Source: BD1-7 clade bacterium
GTDB taxonomy: Bacteria > Pseudomonadota > Gammaproteobacteria > Pseudomonadales > DT-91
NCBI GenBank assembly: GCA_902705865.1
Contig: CACSIO010000003.1
Location: 101,344 to 165,343 of the forward strand
DNA: 64,000 bases
Reading direction: 5' to 3'
Shown: piece by piece, positions 37,296 to 46,256 of the stretch
Layout: each line of letters opens with the position of its first letter
How positions within the stretch are numbered: position 1 is the first letter of the stretch
Program-made: the position numbers and the translations under genes
The notes under the pieces: model-generated
What the model was told of the DNA's origin: nothing
Databases searched by the model: none
Seen by the model: the letters and a program-made list of their open reading frames with translations, nothing else

Positions 37296-37661
37296 TTTTT
37301 TACTGCTCCTTTCATCTCACATCTACTGTTTGAGTTGTTTTCGGGTGCGCGCCGCAAAATTACTTACGTGAATTTGCACAGCCGAATGCGCATTAAGAGT
37401 ACAAGCGCTTTTGTGTGTTCCGACGAACTGCTAGTCGGTTACTTCGAAAGGGTTTTCGGTTGCAGGTTTTGCGGGGTTGATCGTTAGAGTCAACAGATAG
37501 ACGCATACTCGACGGCGAGATTAGAGATATCGGGGAGTTGTTGTGAGGCTAGTATCTATTTAGTGAGGTGCCCTCAAGTAGTTGTAAACAGCAACAACAC
37601 CTGTTTGAGGGCGAGGATATACTCTTCGAAGGTAGGCTTGCCAAAGATAGTTATAGCGACG
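37296..37661. other. Intergenic region, no gene seen
   Basis: 366 bp between two reverse-strand genes. Only short frames; no hairpin with a T-run and no RNA gene recognised. Confidence 0.45.
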
Positions 37662-38075
37662 TTAAAACATCTGCTTCATTAAATCATCAAAACACCAATA
37701 CGCACTCATGCGTTTTATCAGTCCGTTATCGTCCACTTCATAGGTGGCAATCATATCGACCTCAGTTGTTTTGTCATTGCCCATATCGTTGATGGCAGTT
37801 TGCAGTACCGCGCAATGGCGGTCGCCACTGGGAATACGCTTTTTTACATGGATTTGAATATTCGACGGGCCGATGACGGTATCCCAGAAGGCTTCGATGG
37901 CGGGTTTTCCGACGTGTCCGGTACCGCTTTCTTCCAGCGGTGATTTGCCAACCGGGTCCTGCAAGATGGCATCATCAGCATACAGAGCCAGCCACGCGTC
38001 TTTGTTTCCCTCAGATGCCAGGGTAACTGACTGAATATTAGCTTTGATAGCCGGGTGATCGAGATGGTCTGTCAT
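37662..38075 (-). CDS. SnoaL/NTF2-like protein (ketosteroid isomerase fold)
   Basis: A 137-residue cone-fold protein starting MTDHLDHPAIKANIQSVTLA (ATG 38075, GGAG nine bases upstream); a longer frame to 38210 lacks support. LASEGNKDAWLALYADDAIL, QDPVGKSP and KPAIEAFWDTVIGPSNIQIH are the usual SnoaL-type blocks, with the strand pattern TEVDMIATYEVDDNGLIKRM at the end. Members act as isomerases, hydrolases or have no catalysis; function here cannot be told. Confidence 0.82.
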   Translation of the reverse strand: MTDHLDHPAIKANIQSVTLASEGNKDAWLALYADDAILQDPVGKSPLEESGTGHVGKPAIEAFWDTVIGPSNIQIHVKKRIPSGDRHCAVLQTAINDMGNDKTTEVDMIATYEVDDNGLIKRMSAYWCFDDLMKQMF

Positions 38076-38526
38076 GGTGAATATCTCCAAAGGAATATCA
38101 ATGTACTCGCGTTTATAACCTGTCTGCTGAGGAGCAGCAAGATATCTGATGTTAAATACTATTTGGTATGCAGTGAGGTCTACTTCGCCGTAATCGCGGA
38201 CATTGTTCACTGCGTTAGTGTGAACTTGTTCAAAAGTGAAAATTAAGTGGGATAAAAATTTGAATATAAAGTTATCAAAAAAATGAAAAACTATTTGAGG
38301 TTTATCAAAAGCGTTATGTGAATTGAGCCCCTAATTCTTGTGAGCGACATCCGTATAACCTGTGATGTCATGCTAAGTTGTTGTGATTTATGCATTTATG
38401 GCGTGAATAAAAGTAGGTCTTTGATTATGTTGCAGTCATCGGGATTTATAACAAAATAAATTATTAGTCCGGATTTGGATTGGCCGTCCTTTTGAAATAA
38501 TGATAAATCATAAGAGGAAAACAACA
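38076..38526. other. AT-rich region upstream of the LPMO genes
   Basis: 451 bp with no credible gene. It should hold promoters of the SnoaL-like gene (reverse) and of the first LPMO gene (forward). AGAGGA lies eight bases before ATG 38527. No operator was recognised. Confidence 0.45.
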
Positions 38527-39741
38527 ATGTACCGCTACGCGACTCAAGAAGCCGCGCGTGCCACTTCAGGGGTATCCCTATCTGCGCTCGTCGTGCTTTT
38601 GTTCGCCGTGTTGTTTCATCAGCAAGCGATGGCACACGGTTCAATGGATACACCGATTTCACGTGTTTATGAATGTGTATCGAATGCTAAATCCAACAGT
38701 TGGACGTCAGAAAAATCTAATAGTGCCGCGTGTCAGGCGGCACGTGCGGTGGGCTCGAATAACCAGTTTTACTGCCCACACTGCAAAGCCGGAAATTCGC
38801 CCGATCCTTATAACCAGAGTTACAACTACGCAGGCTTGATGCCTGATGGCAATATCTGTGGTGGTGGTCGTAGTGATTATCGCGGTATGGATCTTGTTCG
38901 TAACGATTGGCCAACAACGAATGTTTCATCTGGCCTGTACAACATGAAATACCATGCCGCAGTAGCACATGCACCATCGTTCTGGCGTGTGTGGGTAACT
39001 CGTGATGGATACAACCCTGCGAATGCACTGCGTTGGTCTGATTTAGAAGAAATTAGCTGCCCGCAAAATACGCACGACGGTCTGCAATCCGGTTACTACA
39101 ACATTCAGTGCGATATGCCGCAGCGTTCAGGCAAACATGTGCTTGTGAGTGTTTGGCAACGTGAAGATCCTGCCGGCGAATTTTTTAGTTCCTGTAGTGA
39201 TATTCAATACTCAGGTAATAATGAGCCCGACCCTGTGATGTGGACATCAATCGGCAAACTGAGCCTTGAGAAATCTGGTGCTTTGCCTGTCGGTACTGAA
39301 GTGAAATTCCGTTTGATTAATGGCGGCGGAGACGACGTTGAATCCCATTTGATGATGGTAACCAACGGTATGGCGACAGCCAATAATCAGTGGCAGCAGT
39401 ATCTAGCACAAGTCGTTAATGATGATTCTATGTACGTTAAGATTGGCGAGCTTTCAGGTGATATTGTTTCACCGGTGAGATTCCCAACACCGAATCGTCA
39501 GAACGATGTTTGGACTCAAAACGAGCTAACGGGCTACCAGTTCGCCGTGGAGTTTGATGAGCCTGCGCCAACGCCAGATCCTGACCCAACACCGGATCCA
39601 GATCCAACGCCTGATCCTGACCCAACACCAGACCCTGATCCAACCCCGGATCCTGATAATGGCGGGATCCCAAGTCCGGGCAGCGCCCACTGGTTGATGT
39701 TGATGGTACTTGGCTTGTTCGCAATGCGTCGCTTCAAGTAA
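38527..39741 (+). CDS. AA10 lytic polysaccharide monooxygenase with Pro-Asp linker and C-terminal anchor
   Basis: A 404-residue secreted copper enzyme that oxidatively cleaves chitin or cellulose. Start ATG 38527 gives a signal peptide ending HQQAMA|HGSMDTPI, so His37 becomes the N-terminal ligand of the histidine brace; the second His is in AAVAHAPSFWRV. CPHCKAG and several Cys suggest disulphides. A GbpA-domain-2-like module follows (LSLEKSGALPVGTEVKFRLI), then a (TPDPDP)n linker of five units (about 39565-39660). The end, GIPSPGSAHWLMLMVLGLFA followed by MRRFK, is a polar motif, membrane helix and basic tail. The same tail occurs on the next gene. Confidence 0.9.
   Translation: MYRYATQEAARATSGVSLSALVVLLFAVLFHQQAMAHGSMDTPISRVYECVSNAKSNSWTSEKSNSAACQAARAVGSNNQFYCPHCKAGNSPDPYNQSYNYAGLMPDGNICGGGRSDYRGMDLVRNDWPTTNVSSGLYNMKYHAAVAHAPSFWRVWVTRDGYNPANALRWSDLEEISCPQNTHDGLQSGYYNIQCDMPQRSGKHVLVSVWQREDPAGEFFSSCSDIQYSGNNEPDPVMWTSIGKLSLEKSGALPVGTEVKFRLINGGGDDVESHLMMVTNGMATANNQWQQYLAQVVNDDSMYVKIGELSGDIVSPVRFPTPNRQNDVWTQNELTGYQFAVEFDEPAPTPDPDPTPDPDPTPDPDPTPDPDPTPDPDNGGIPSPGSAHWLMLMVLGLFAMRRFK
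39565..39660 (+). repeat. Tandem repeat encoding a (TPDPDP) linker in LPMO 1
   Basis: About five 18-bp units (ACN CCN GAT CCN GAY CCN) with synonymous third-base changes. It encodes a stiff acidic linker between the substrate-binding part and the anchor. Confidence 0.85.
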
Positions 39742-39889
39742 CACTTCTCTCATCGATCATGCCCCTGCCGCAGTCAGCAGCAGGGGCCATATAAAAAATA
39801 CATTTTCTTCCAACGATTTTTTTGGCCTCACGAATTGTGTCTGCATAGGTGAGCGCCAGAGTTATGCCTGAAAACCAAAGGGTTAGAAT

Positions 39890-41059
39890 ATGAAAACCGT
39901 ATACCGCCAGTCGCTTCTGGCACTTTCTATCGCTAGCTTGAGTACCATGGTGCTCGGGCATGGTTATGTTTCCGAAGGATCTGGCGGTGTTGCCGCCAGT
40001 CGCTCGGCCTTGTGCAAATATCCAACTCGGGATACCAATGAGAAGAATACCGATTGTGGTGGTATTCAATATGAACCACAAAGTGTGGAAGGCCCTGACG
40101 GATTTCCTCAGGGCGGCGTTCAGGATGGCAGAATAGGCAGTGGTCAAACCTATCTGGCGGCACGTCTTGATGAGCAAACGGCTGATCGCTGGGTTAAGCG
40201 ACCTATTCGATCTGGCCTACAACGATTCGAATGGACATTTACCGCGAATCACCGTACTGCTGACTGGAAATACTACATCACTAAACAGGACTGGAACCCC
40301 GATCAGCCGTTAGCCCGGGCACAATTTGATCTTGAACCATTCTGTGTAGTACAGGGCAATATGCAGCAGCCACCAAGCCCGATGTTCCACGAGTGTGTTG
40401 TACCAGAGCGTGACGGTTACCAGGTGATTTTATCGCTATGGGATGTTGGTGATACGGCGGCAACGTTTTACAGCGTTATGGATGTCAAATTTGATGGTGA
40501 CAATCAACCAGTGACTCCTCAATGGACACAGGGCGGTCAGATTGTTCCATCCATGGATTTGAAGGTGGGTGATCGTGTTTATACCCGCGTATTTGACACC
40601 AGTGGTGAAAACAACGGTTATCGTACGCAGCTGAATATCACTTCAGCGATTGATGGGCAGGGGCCTAACTGGGCTCACGCGTTAGCGGCAAAAATCAATC
40701 AGGAACAAGACCTGATTCGTGCTGGCGATACTGACGGCAATGGTAACTTCACACCTGCGTTTGGAACGAACCTCGTTTATTTACAAGCCGGAAGTGGATT
40801 GGAGCGGGTCGAAGTAGGCTACAACATAGCGCCAGATCCAACACCAGATCCGGACCCAACTCCTGATCCAGACCCTACGCCAGACCCTGATCCAACACCT
40901 GATCCGGATCCAACGCCCGACCCCGATCCGACACCTGATCCAGACCCAACGCCTGATCCAGATCCAACACCCGATCCGACCCCGGATGTGCCTCAGCCTG
41001 GTAGTGCTCATTGGCTGATATTGTTGGGCCTCGGTTTGTTTGCGTGGCGTCGTCGATAG
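39890..41059 (+). CDS. GbpA-like AA10 LPMO with Pro-Asp linker and C-terminal anchor
   Basis: A 389-residue protein strikingly like Vibrio GbpA. Signal peptide [21 protein letters not shown] exposes His24; [49 protein letters not shown] and [20 protein letters not shown] are GbpA blocks, the last holding the second copper His. Domain 2 ([19 protein letters not shown]) follows. GbpA normally continues with a third domain and a chitin-binding CBM73; here both are missing and replaced by about eight TPDPDP units and the anchor [19 protein letters not shown] followed by WRRR. Probably a surface- or membrane-held chitin LPMO. A terminator follows. Confidence 0.92.
   Translation: MKTVYRQSLLALSIASLSTMVLGHGYVSEGSGGVAASRSALCKYPTRDTNEKNTDCGGIQYEPQSVEGPDGFPQGGVQDGRIGSGQTYLAARLDEQTADRWVKRPIRSGLQRFEWTFTANHRTADWKYYITKQDWNPDQPLARAQFDLEPFCVVQGNMQQPPSPMFHECVVPERDGYQVILSLWDVGDTAATFYSVMDVKFDGDNQPVTPQWTQGGQIVPSMDLKVGDRVYTRVFDTSGENNGYRTQLNITSAIDGQGPNWAHALAAKINQEQDLIRAGDTDGNGNFTPAFGTNLVYLQAGSGLERVEVGYNIAPDPTPDPDPTPDPDPTPDPDPTPDPDPTPDPDPTPDPDPTPDPDPTPDPTPDVPQPGSAHWLILLGLGLFAWRRR
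40831..40987 (+). repeat. Tandem repeat encoding a (TPDPDP) linker in LPMO 2
   Basis: About eight 18-bp units, like the linker of LPMO 1 but longer. The reverse complement carries long open frames that are artefacts of the repeat. Confidence 0.85.
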
Positions 41060-41078
41060 ATCTTGTGAGTGAGTTATG

Positions 41079-41104
41079 AAAGCCCCTTTTTAGGGGCTTT
41101 TTTA
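41079..41104 (+). terminator. Intrinsic terminator after the second LPMO gene
   Basis: AAAGCCCC (41079-41086) pairs with GGGGCTTT (41093-41100), followed by a T-run. It ends 20 bp before the stop of the convergent gene at 41124. Confidence 0.85.
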
Positions 41105-41123
41105 TTGCCAAAAAACTAACTAT

Positions 41124-42416
41124 TCAGCAATAGAGAAGCTCACATGCGTGTCGTTTGTCGCCAAAGACGATGGCATGCTGTTCCCAAGCTTGGCCCATCT
41201 CAATAGCTGAATCTCTTGAGATGTTATAGATAAAGTAGCTTTCTTCGGGATCCCAATCATTGGTTGTGGGAATGCCTAATGCTGTCGCTGTATCGTAGCC
41301 ATTTAGTGATAGATGGTTTAGAAAACTCAAAGAGCGTTCATGATTGATGGTGTCTGCTAGTTTTTGCGAGCCAGGGTTCCAGGCGGTAATGATGGCCCAG
41401 CTTTTAATCGTATTGGCGAGACAAAATTGATCAAACTCGTGATTTGGCTGATCGATTTTTAGATCAAACGTTTGCTGTGAAAAGCTTACTCTGAATAAGG
41501 TATCTGTGTAGGCTTGGTGAAGTGCATTATTCTTCATAGCTGATGCTCCGCAGGGGGGCGTGTTTTTCATCAAATACGACTCTGTGTGTGGCGTCCAGTC
41601 AGGGAGTAATGAGGTACTGATGACCTCGTTTTCGATTGTGCATCTAACACCGCTGATAATATCGGGAAGCACGCCGATTTTCTGCTTTGCAAATGGACGT
41701 TGATTCGGTGGTGTCCAGTTTTCTTCCCCCTTGCGATACAGACTATTTGGGCCATTCCGCAGGTGTCGACCAAAGTTTACCCAGGAATTTTGCCCGCGCG
41801 TCTCTGTTGTTAGAGCAATGCGTGCCAATGGGCTGAACATCACGCTATGGTCAAACCATGCTTGGTCCTCGCCGTTAGCTGCGAAGTTATTACAGTTCAT
41901 CGCGTGTCCGAAAACGTCATGAACAATACGGAAGATATCATTCATCAATAGGTGATACTCTCCGATTCGAATACCACTATCTATTAGCATCGGGTTAGCG
42001 TCATGGAAACAATCATGGCCAAAAGCGTCGGCTGTTTTTAGATACCAGAGGTGGTGGTCGTGAATATCAATCAACATATCGAAGCTGTTTTTGTACGGTT
42101 CAGATTCATAGGGCCAGGGTTCGATAGTTAGGCTTAACTGTTTCTGCATCCATTCAAATTGTGCCAGGAGTTCTTCGTTCATCTGTGCATAGGCGCATTT
42201 TGCAACTTCAGATTGTGTATATTCGGGGACCGTGTCATACGCGTCGGCGATAAACATGCCGCGAGCAGGGTTCATCGGTGTCTGATACAGCGCATCAACG
42301 GGTTGGATCTGGTAGGAGGTAAGATAGGATGCCTTAACATCATTCAGAATCGGACATTTTCCACCGAGTAGCCATTTGATTTTGCAGTAAGCTTGAATTT
42401 TTTGCCGCTGGTTCAT
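41124..42416 (-). CDS. HDxFGH hydroxylase-like protein fused to DUF3293
   Basis: A 430-residue protein in two parts. Residues 1-300 hold DIFRIVHDVFGHAMNC (His166 and His171), EDQAWFDHSVMFSPLARIAL and TTETRGQNSWVNFG (Glu205). HDxxGH followed by a Glu about 35 residues on resembles the iron site of biopterin-dependent aromatic amino acid hydroxylases, so I infer a non-haem iron 2-His-1-carboxylate site. Residues 308-430 match DUF3293: KSWAIITAWNPGSQ, DWDPEESYFIYNISRDSAIE and EQHAIVFGD. Start ATG 42416 follows AGGG and lies 3 bp after the upstream gene's stop, so both genes are one unit. I know of no described function. Confidence 0.75.
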   Translation of the reverse strand: MNQRQKIQAYCKIKWLLGGKCPILNDVKASYLTSYQIQPVDALYQTPMNPARGMFIADAYDTVPEYTQSEVAKCAYAQMNEELLAQFEWMQKQLSLTIEPWPYESEPYKNSFDMLIDIHDHHLWYLKTADAFGHDCFHDANPMLIDSGIRIGEYHLLMNDIFRIVHDVFGHAMNCNNFAANGEDQAWFDHSVMFSPLARIALTTETRGQNSWVNFGRHLRNGPNSLYRKGEENWTPPNQRPFAKQKIGVLPDIISGVRCTIENEVISTSLLPDWTPHTESYLMKNTPPCGASAMKNNALHQAYTDTLFRVSFSQQTFDLKIDQPNHEFDQFCLANTIKSWAIITAWNPGSQKLADTINHERSLSFLNHLSLNGYDTATALGIPTTNDWDPEESYFIYNISRDSAIEMGQAWEQHAIVFGDKRHACELLYC

Positions 42417-42419
42417 CGG

Positions 42420-43475
42420 TTAACCCTCAAGTGTAAATTCAATGTTATGAATCGACTTCCAGCGAGCAACGATGTTGTCACTGAGGTTCTGGGGATACGG
42501 GTGAACACCGTTGGAAAGAGACCTTTGCAACAAGATTTCAATCGCCTGATTGTGGGCGTAAAAAACAGGATCTAGATATTCGATACGAGTGGGTTCATCA
42601 ATTGAGAAATTGATAGGGCGTTTTTTGCATAATACGTCAGCTTCACTAAATGTATCGCCGAATTCATCTTCAGCGCCCATATTCGCTAGCCAACAGTTAC
42701 TAAAGCTTGATCTTCGGTATTTACTGCCGATGCAGTTAGTTTTGCCCGTGGCTGTTACGACGACGAAACTACTCTCGATAGCATGCTCTACCGCAGCGAT
42801 ATCATTGCTAGAAATTGCTGTGAATTGATTCTGATTTGCTTCGGTTAATTTGTGTGGATCGCTGTCGACAATGGATACGTGAAATTCAATGTCGCGAAGC
42901 CTTTCAGCGATACCAATACCGACTTTGCCAAAGCCAAAAACAGTTGCTGTTTTGCCTGCTAACGACTTCCCGGTGAGCTGGTTAAATGCACGCACGAACG
43001 CTTCTCCGGTACCAAGGCAAGTTTCGAGGGCTTTTACGCTACTCAGATCGATACTGATGCATGGAAAACTCAAATCTGAGTGCTGGTATTTTTGTGTTCC
43101 TGTGCCGGTGAGCTCAATGGTTCCGAGGCGGGGAGGTGTTATGTCAAGGAGCTCAGCAGCGCAATCAAGGTGCACATCAAAAGGCATATTTTTACATTCG
43201 GATAGTGGCAGCCACGTCATTCCGGCATCTATTGCTGCCTGAAGAAAAGTAGGTTCAGGCGTCATAAAACTGGGGCTTGTGACAGTGACCTCAGCGCCAG
43301 CTGCGACTAGTGCGCTGAGCTTGATAATCGTCGCATGGGTTAGAGGCACATTGTGCAAAACCTTTAGCCCTTTATACGGTGGGTTTTGACGGTATTGCTC
43401 CTCTTGTTCACTAAGAAAGCTGATTCTAATCGGGGCGTAACTGTTTTTAACGCGTTGTGCGAAATGCTCGAACAT
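42420..43475 (-). CDS. Adenosylhomocysteinase-like NAD-binding protein
   Basis: A 351-residue protein starting MFEHFAQRVKN (ATG 43475 with AGGAA). It follows the S-adenosylhomocysteine hydrolase plan: YKGLKVLHNVPLTHATIIKL and AGAEVTVTSPSFMTPEPTFL (substrate domain), then a Rossmann core KTATVFGFGKVGIGIAERLR and VSIVDSDPHKLTEA, and VVVTATGKTNCIGSKY with NMGAEDEFGD in place of the usual NIGHFD. At 351 residues it is shorter than true SAHH (about 430) and lacks its exact active-site strings, so it may act on a related substrate. It is translated just ahead of the HDxFGH/DUF3293 gene. Confidence 0.75.
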   Translation of the reverse strand: MFEHFAQRVKNSYAPIRISFLSEQEEQYRQNPPYKGLKVLHNVPLTHATIIKLSALVAAGAEVTVTSPSFMTPEPTFLQAAIDAGMTWLPLSECKNMPFDVHLDCAAELLDITPPRLGTIELTGTGTQKYQHSDLSFPCISIDLSSVKALETCLGTGEAFVRAFNQLTGKSLAGKTATVFGFGKVGIGIAERLRDIEFHVSIVDSDPHKLTEANQNQFTAISSNDIAAVEHAIESSFVVVTATGKTNCIGSKYRRSSFSNCWLANMGAEDEFGDTFSEADVLCKKRPINFSIDEPTRIEYLDPVFYAHNQAIEILLQRSLSNGVHPYPQNLSDNIVARWKSIHNIEFTLEG

Positions 43476-43963
43476 AGGGTGTTCCTGCCTTGCCTGAGTT
43501 ATTCGTAGTTGGGTGGGTTTTGATGAATTCTTGGGCAGTGTAAGCAGGTATTTTTGATGCGTAGGTGTGATGAATCGCGGTTTTGTAAAACACAATCAAT
43601 TCGTCATCGGATTGAGATTATTGTTAGATCTGAGGGTTTAGTAGGTAAGGGGTAGTGACTATGGCGTTGGGTATTTCACTACGATACTACCGTGATAGAT
43701 TGGCGGATGGTTGGTCAGTCAGGGAGCTAATTAGAACGTGGTCGGTCGTACCCATTAGTTCTCACAGGAACTTTGCTAGCTAAAAGTTCTTATGGGTAGC
43801 CAGGAATAAGCGAGAGATGACGGTAAGAGAATTTTTGAACTGTTGCCCCCAGGCATTTATGAGGAGCCTGGAGTAGAAATCTGTGGAGGTTTTGATTTTT
43901 TCCGCAGCGCAGATTTCGACTCTATAAGGAGCAGTTGACGGATTATCTGCAAGTGTTGGCGAC
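43476..43963. other. Intergenic region upstream of the SAHH-like operon
   Basis: 488 bp with no clear gene. A 40-codon forward frame at 43661-43783 has a GGGG upstream but no recognised family, and a reverse frame at 43780-44019 overlaps the MarR gene; neither is called. The promoter of the two-gene unit should lie here. Confidence 0.4.
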
Positions 43964-45046
43964 TCAGGATTTTTCCCCGAGCCTAGTAATAATGCCCTGC
44001 AGTGCAGCCAATTGAGCATCGTTGATATTCGCCATCAACTGCCGCTCGAGGTGGCTGTTGTGAATATGGGTCGGATTTTTGGCATAGCCGCGGATATAGT
44101 CAAGTAACACAGTGAGTTGCGGGTTGTCTTCATCATGGTCACTCAGTTCCGGTTTGAGCATGATTCGATACAGCGCACTCATACCTTCTTCAAGTGCAGT
44201 TTTGTTCTTTTCGCCGAGCATATCGAGAAGTTCTGCGTCGAGTTTTTGCGTGGAGCGAACCGCATCTTGCATCAGCACTAGGCCGCGTTCGGTTAGCTGC
44301 AAGCGACGTACGCGCTTATCGTGGTTATCGGTTACCCGAGCAACATAGCCTAGGCCTTCCAGCTCATTGGCAATGCGTGAAATAGCCTGAATGCTTACCT
44401 TGTTTTGTAGCGCCAGTTCAGAAATAGTAATGCCGATATGTTGTTCGACGGGCATATAACCGAGCACTTGTGAAAACGACATTTGCAGATGTTTATGGCC
44501 TTGCTGTTTGGTCAGTTCCATCAAACGTTTTTCGAGATAACGGGATGAAATACCAGCGAGGCCAGCAAACGGAATACGATGCTCGACATTACCGATCAAA
44601 TTGGCTTGTTGGCAAAGCGCATTGGCAGCGTCTGTCAGGCGAGACATGACTTCGCTACCGATGGTCTCTTCCAGTTCGTTGTTGATATTGAAGATGCCAT
44701 CTATCGCGTCTGTGATCAGACGGGTGCCTTTTTCACTTAACACGATGATTTTGGCGCGGGCATCAGAAGGGTCTGATTGCCGCTCAATTAAACCGAGCCG
44801 TTCGATGGGCTTGAGCGACTGATTGCATTGCTGGTTGCTCATTCCTAGTTTCGACGCCAGTGTGTTCAATCGAAACCGGCCAGTGGCAATCAGCATCAGC
44901 GGCGGCCCGAGGTTCATCGTTAAATCAGCGTGGCCATTGATACTCATACGGTGCATCAAGCGCGCTTCCATTGCACGGCTGATTTGCATCAGTTGTGGGT
45001 ATAGTAGGTTGGCTTTCAATGTAGGTGCTGTCGTTGTCGAAGTCAT
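43964..45046 (-). CDS. Tandem (double) MarR-type regulator
   Basis: A 360-residue protein with two MarR winged-helix domains in one chain. The first has FRLNTLASKLGMSNQQCNQS, then KPIERLGLIERQSDPSDARA with IIVLSEKGTRL. The second has ITISELALQNKVSIQAISRI followed by LEGLGYVARVTDNHDKRVRR and LQLTERGLVLM. MarR proteins normally dimerise from single-domain chains; here one chain could act as a built-in dimer. The ATG at 45046 lacks a ribosome site but lies seven bases after TATAAT, so the mRNA may be leaderless; a longer start at 45073 is less likely. Targets unknown. Confidence 0.85.
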   Translation of the reverse strand: MTSTTTAPTLKANLLYPQLMQISRAMEARLMHRMSINGHADLTMNLGPPLMLIATGRFRLNTLASKLGMSNQQCNQSLKPIERLGLIERQSDPSDARAKIIVLSEKGTRLITDAIDGIFNINNELEETIGSEVMSRLTDAANALCQQANLIGNVEHRIPFAGLAGISSRYLEKRLMELTKQQGHKHLQMSFSQVLGYMPVEQHIGITISELALQNKVSIQAISRIANELEGLGYVARVTDNHDKRVRRLQLTERGLVLMQDAVRSTQKLDAELLDMLGEKNKTALEEGMSALYRIMLKPELSDHDEDNPQLTVLLDYIRGYAKNPTHIHNSHLERQLMANINDAQLAALQGIITRLGEKS

Positions 45047-45051
45047 CGGCG

Positions 45052-45057
45052 CATTAT
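45052..45057 (-). promoter_or_regulatory. Possible -10 box giving a leaderless mRNA
   Basis: A perfect TATAAT (reverse strand) ends 6 bases before the ATG of the double-MarR gene. A clear -35 box at 17 bp was not found, so the call is tentative. Confidence 0.35.
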
Positions 45058-45315
45058 ACGTAAATCGAACCATTATTAAATGCGTGTTTAAAATATCATT
45101 AACGTGGGTTTACTAAATGCGGTGGTTGGTGTATTTCGCGTGCGTGCGATGCTTGTCAATCTGGCAAATTGTAAGGGGCGTTTCACTGTATATGATATGG
45201 GCGGGAAACAGTGATGTACGCAGCTGCGAGTTCGTAGAATAGAAGCCGCTGTATTCGCGTACATTATCATTTCAAAATGGATGGGATGACAGGTTTAGAC
45301 GAGGCGGGAGTTGAT

Positions 45316-45600
45316 TTACTGAGGCGGCTTGTCGCGTTTTCCGCGCAGGTGTCCGCCAGCTGGAGGTGCTGCAACTAACTGACCATGGCGAATTTCGCAG
45401 GTTGATTTGACGATATTTCCGTTGGGCAATGTGAAAGAAACAGCGTCACCGCTTGTTTTGCCGATGCAGACATCAATGGCTTCTTGCGGTGGACCGCGTC
45501 GCTCTCTGCGATCATTGGATGCATCTTGGCTGTAAGCGTTGATGCTGGCGATGCTTGTAGTACACAAAAGTATCGTTAGTGATACGGTTTTTAGTTTCAT
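45316..45600 (-). CDS. Small secreted protein, possibly metal or calcium related
   Basis: A 94-residue protein with signal peptide TVSLTILLCTTSIASINAYS. The mature part RRERRGPPQEAIDVCIGKTS followed by GDAVSFTLPNGNIVKSTCEI has two Cys about 25 residues apart, likely a disulphide. EAIDVCxGKxxGDxVxFxxPxGxxVxxTC resembles small exported proteins found in many gammaproteobacteria, whose function is unknown to me. The tail is Gly/Pro/Arg-rich. Confidence 0.65.
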   Translation of the reverse strand: MKLKTVSLTILLCTTSIASINAYSQDASNDRRERRGPPQEAIDVCIGKTSGDAVSFTLPNGNIVKSTCEIRHGQLVAAPPAGGHLRGKRDKPPQ

Positions 45601-46256
45601 GTGTTTCCCTTGGGTGGTAAATCCACCAGGTTTAATTTTGATTCTGGTAATAGATGCCGTTGTTGTTGCTACCGTCTATCACACTACTTTAGGCTAAATT
45701 TGTGTTGTCGAAATTGGCGACCTCTGCATCAAATCGGTCTGAAATTACGATATATGGAAGCAGGGCGATCCGAACTCTTGTGAGGTCACGCATGTGATTC
45801 TGAGGCTGGATTTTTAGTGTGCTGGCGTTGCCCTCTAAATGTCAGCAGTGGAATGTTCTCCGAAAAAGACGAGAAAATAATTTTCTTCACTCCAACCGAA
45901 TGCATCAGCACTTGTAGATGCGGATAAAATTTCGTCTGCGTTAACTGCCGGTGACTTTAGCATACCCAGCTTCGTATAGGTGAGCGGTAGCCATGCTCTG
46001 GCTGATGGAATGACACCAGAAATATAGATCTATTCTAGACGTATTGGCCTTTGACTTCGGGAAGTAAGTCAACACCTGAATAATGCAGAGGTCAGACATT
46101 GATGAATGTCTCTAAAGGGGTGGGCATTCCTTTTTGTTGCGTATCCGTTTATGAGGGCTAGCGAATTATCGCAGCTTGACCAGGCCAGCGCTTCTGTCTA
46201 TTGGTTGAGAATCAATCAATTTATCGATGTTTGACACTCGACCGATAGGCAAAACC
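45601..46256. other. Long intergenic region, no gene seen
   Basis: 656 bp without a credible gene. A 7-bp inverted repeat (AGACATT GATG AATGTCT, 46094-46111) is present, with no T-run after it. The region should hold two divergent promoters. Confidence 0.4.

Noticed and set aside
39437..39753. Several reverse-strand frames opposite the first LPMO linker (Gly/Ser- or Arg/Trp-rich)
   Set aside because: They are the complement of the TPDPDP repeat, which keeps all frames open; the forward gene is unambiguous.
39761..39787. GCCCCTGC/GCAGGGGC hairpin after LPMO 1 as terminator
   Set aside because: Followed by CATATAAAAAA, not a T-run, so it is not an intrinsic terminator by the usual rule.
40781..41111. 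Reverse-strand frames opposite the second LPMO linker
   Set aside because: Same repeat artefact as in the first LPMO.
43661..43783. Forward 40-codon frame with GGGG upstream
   Set aside because: Short, no family resemblance; chance frame as likely as a gene.
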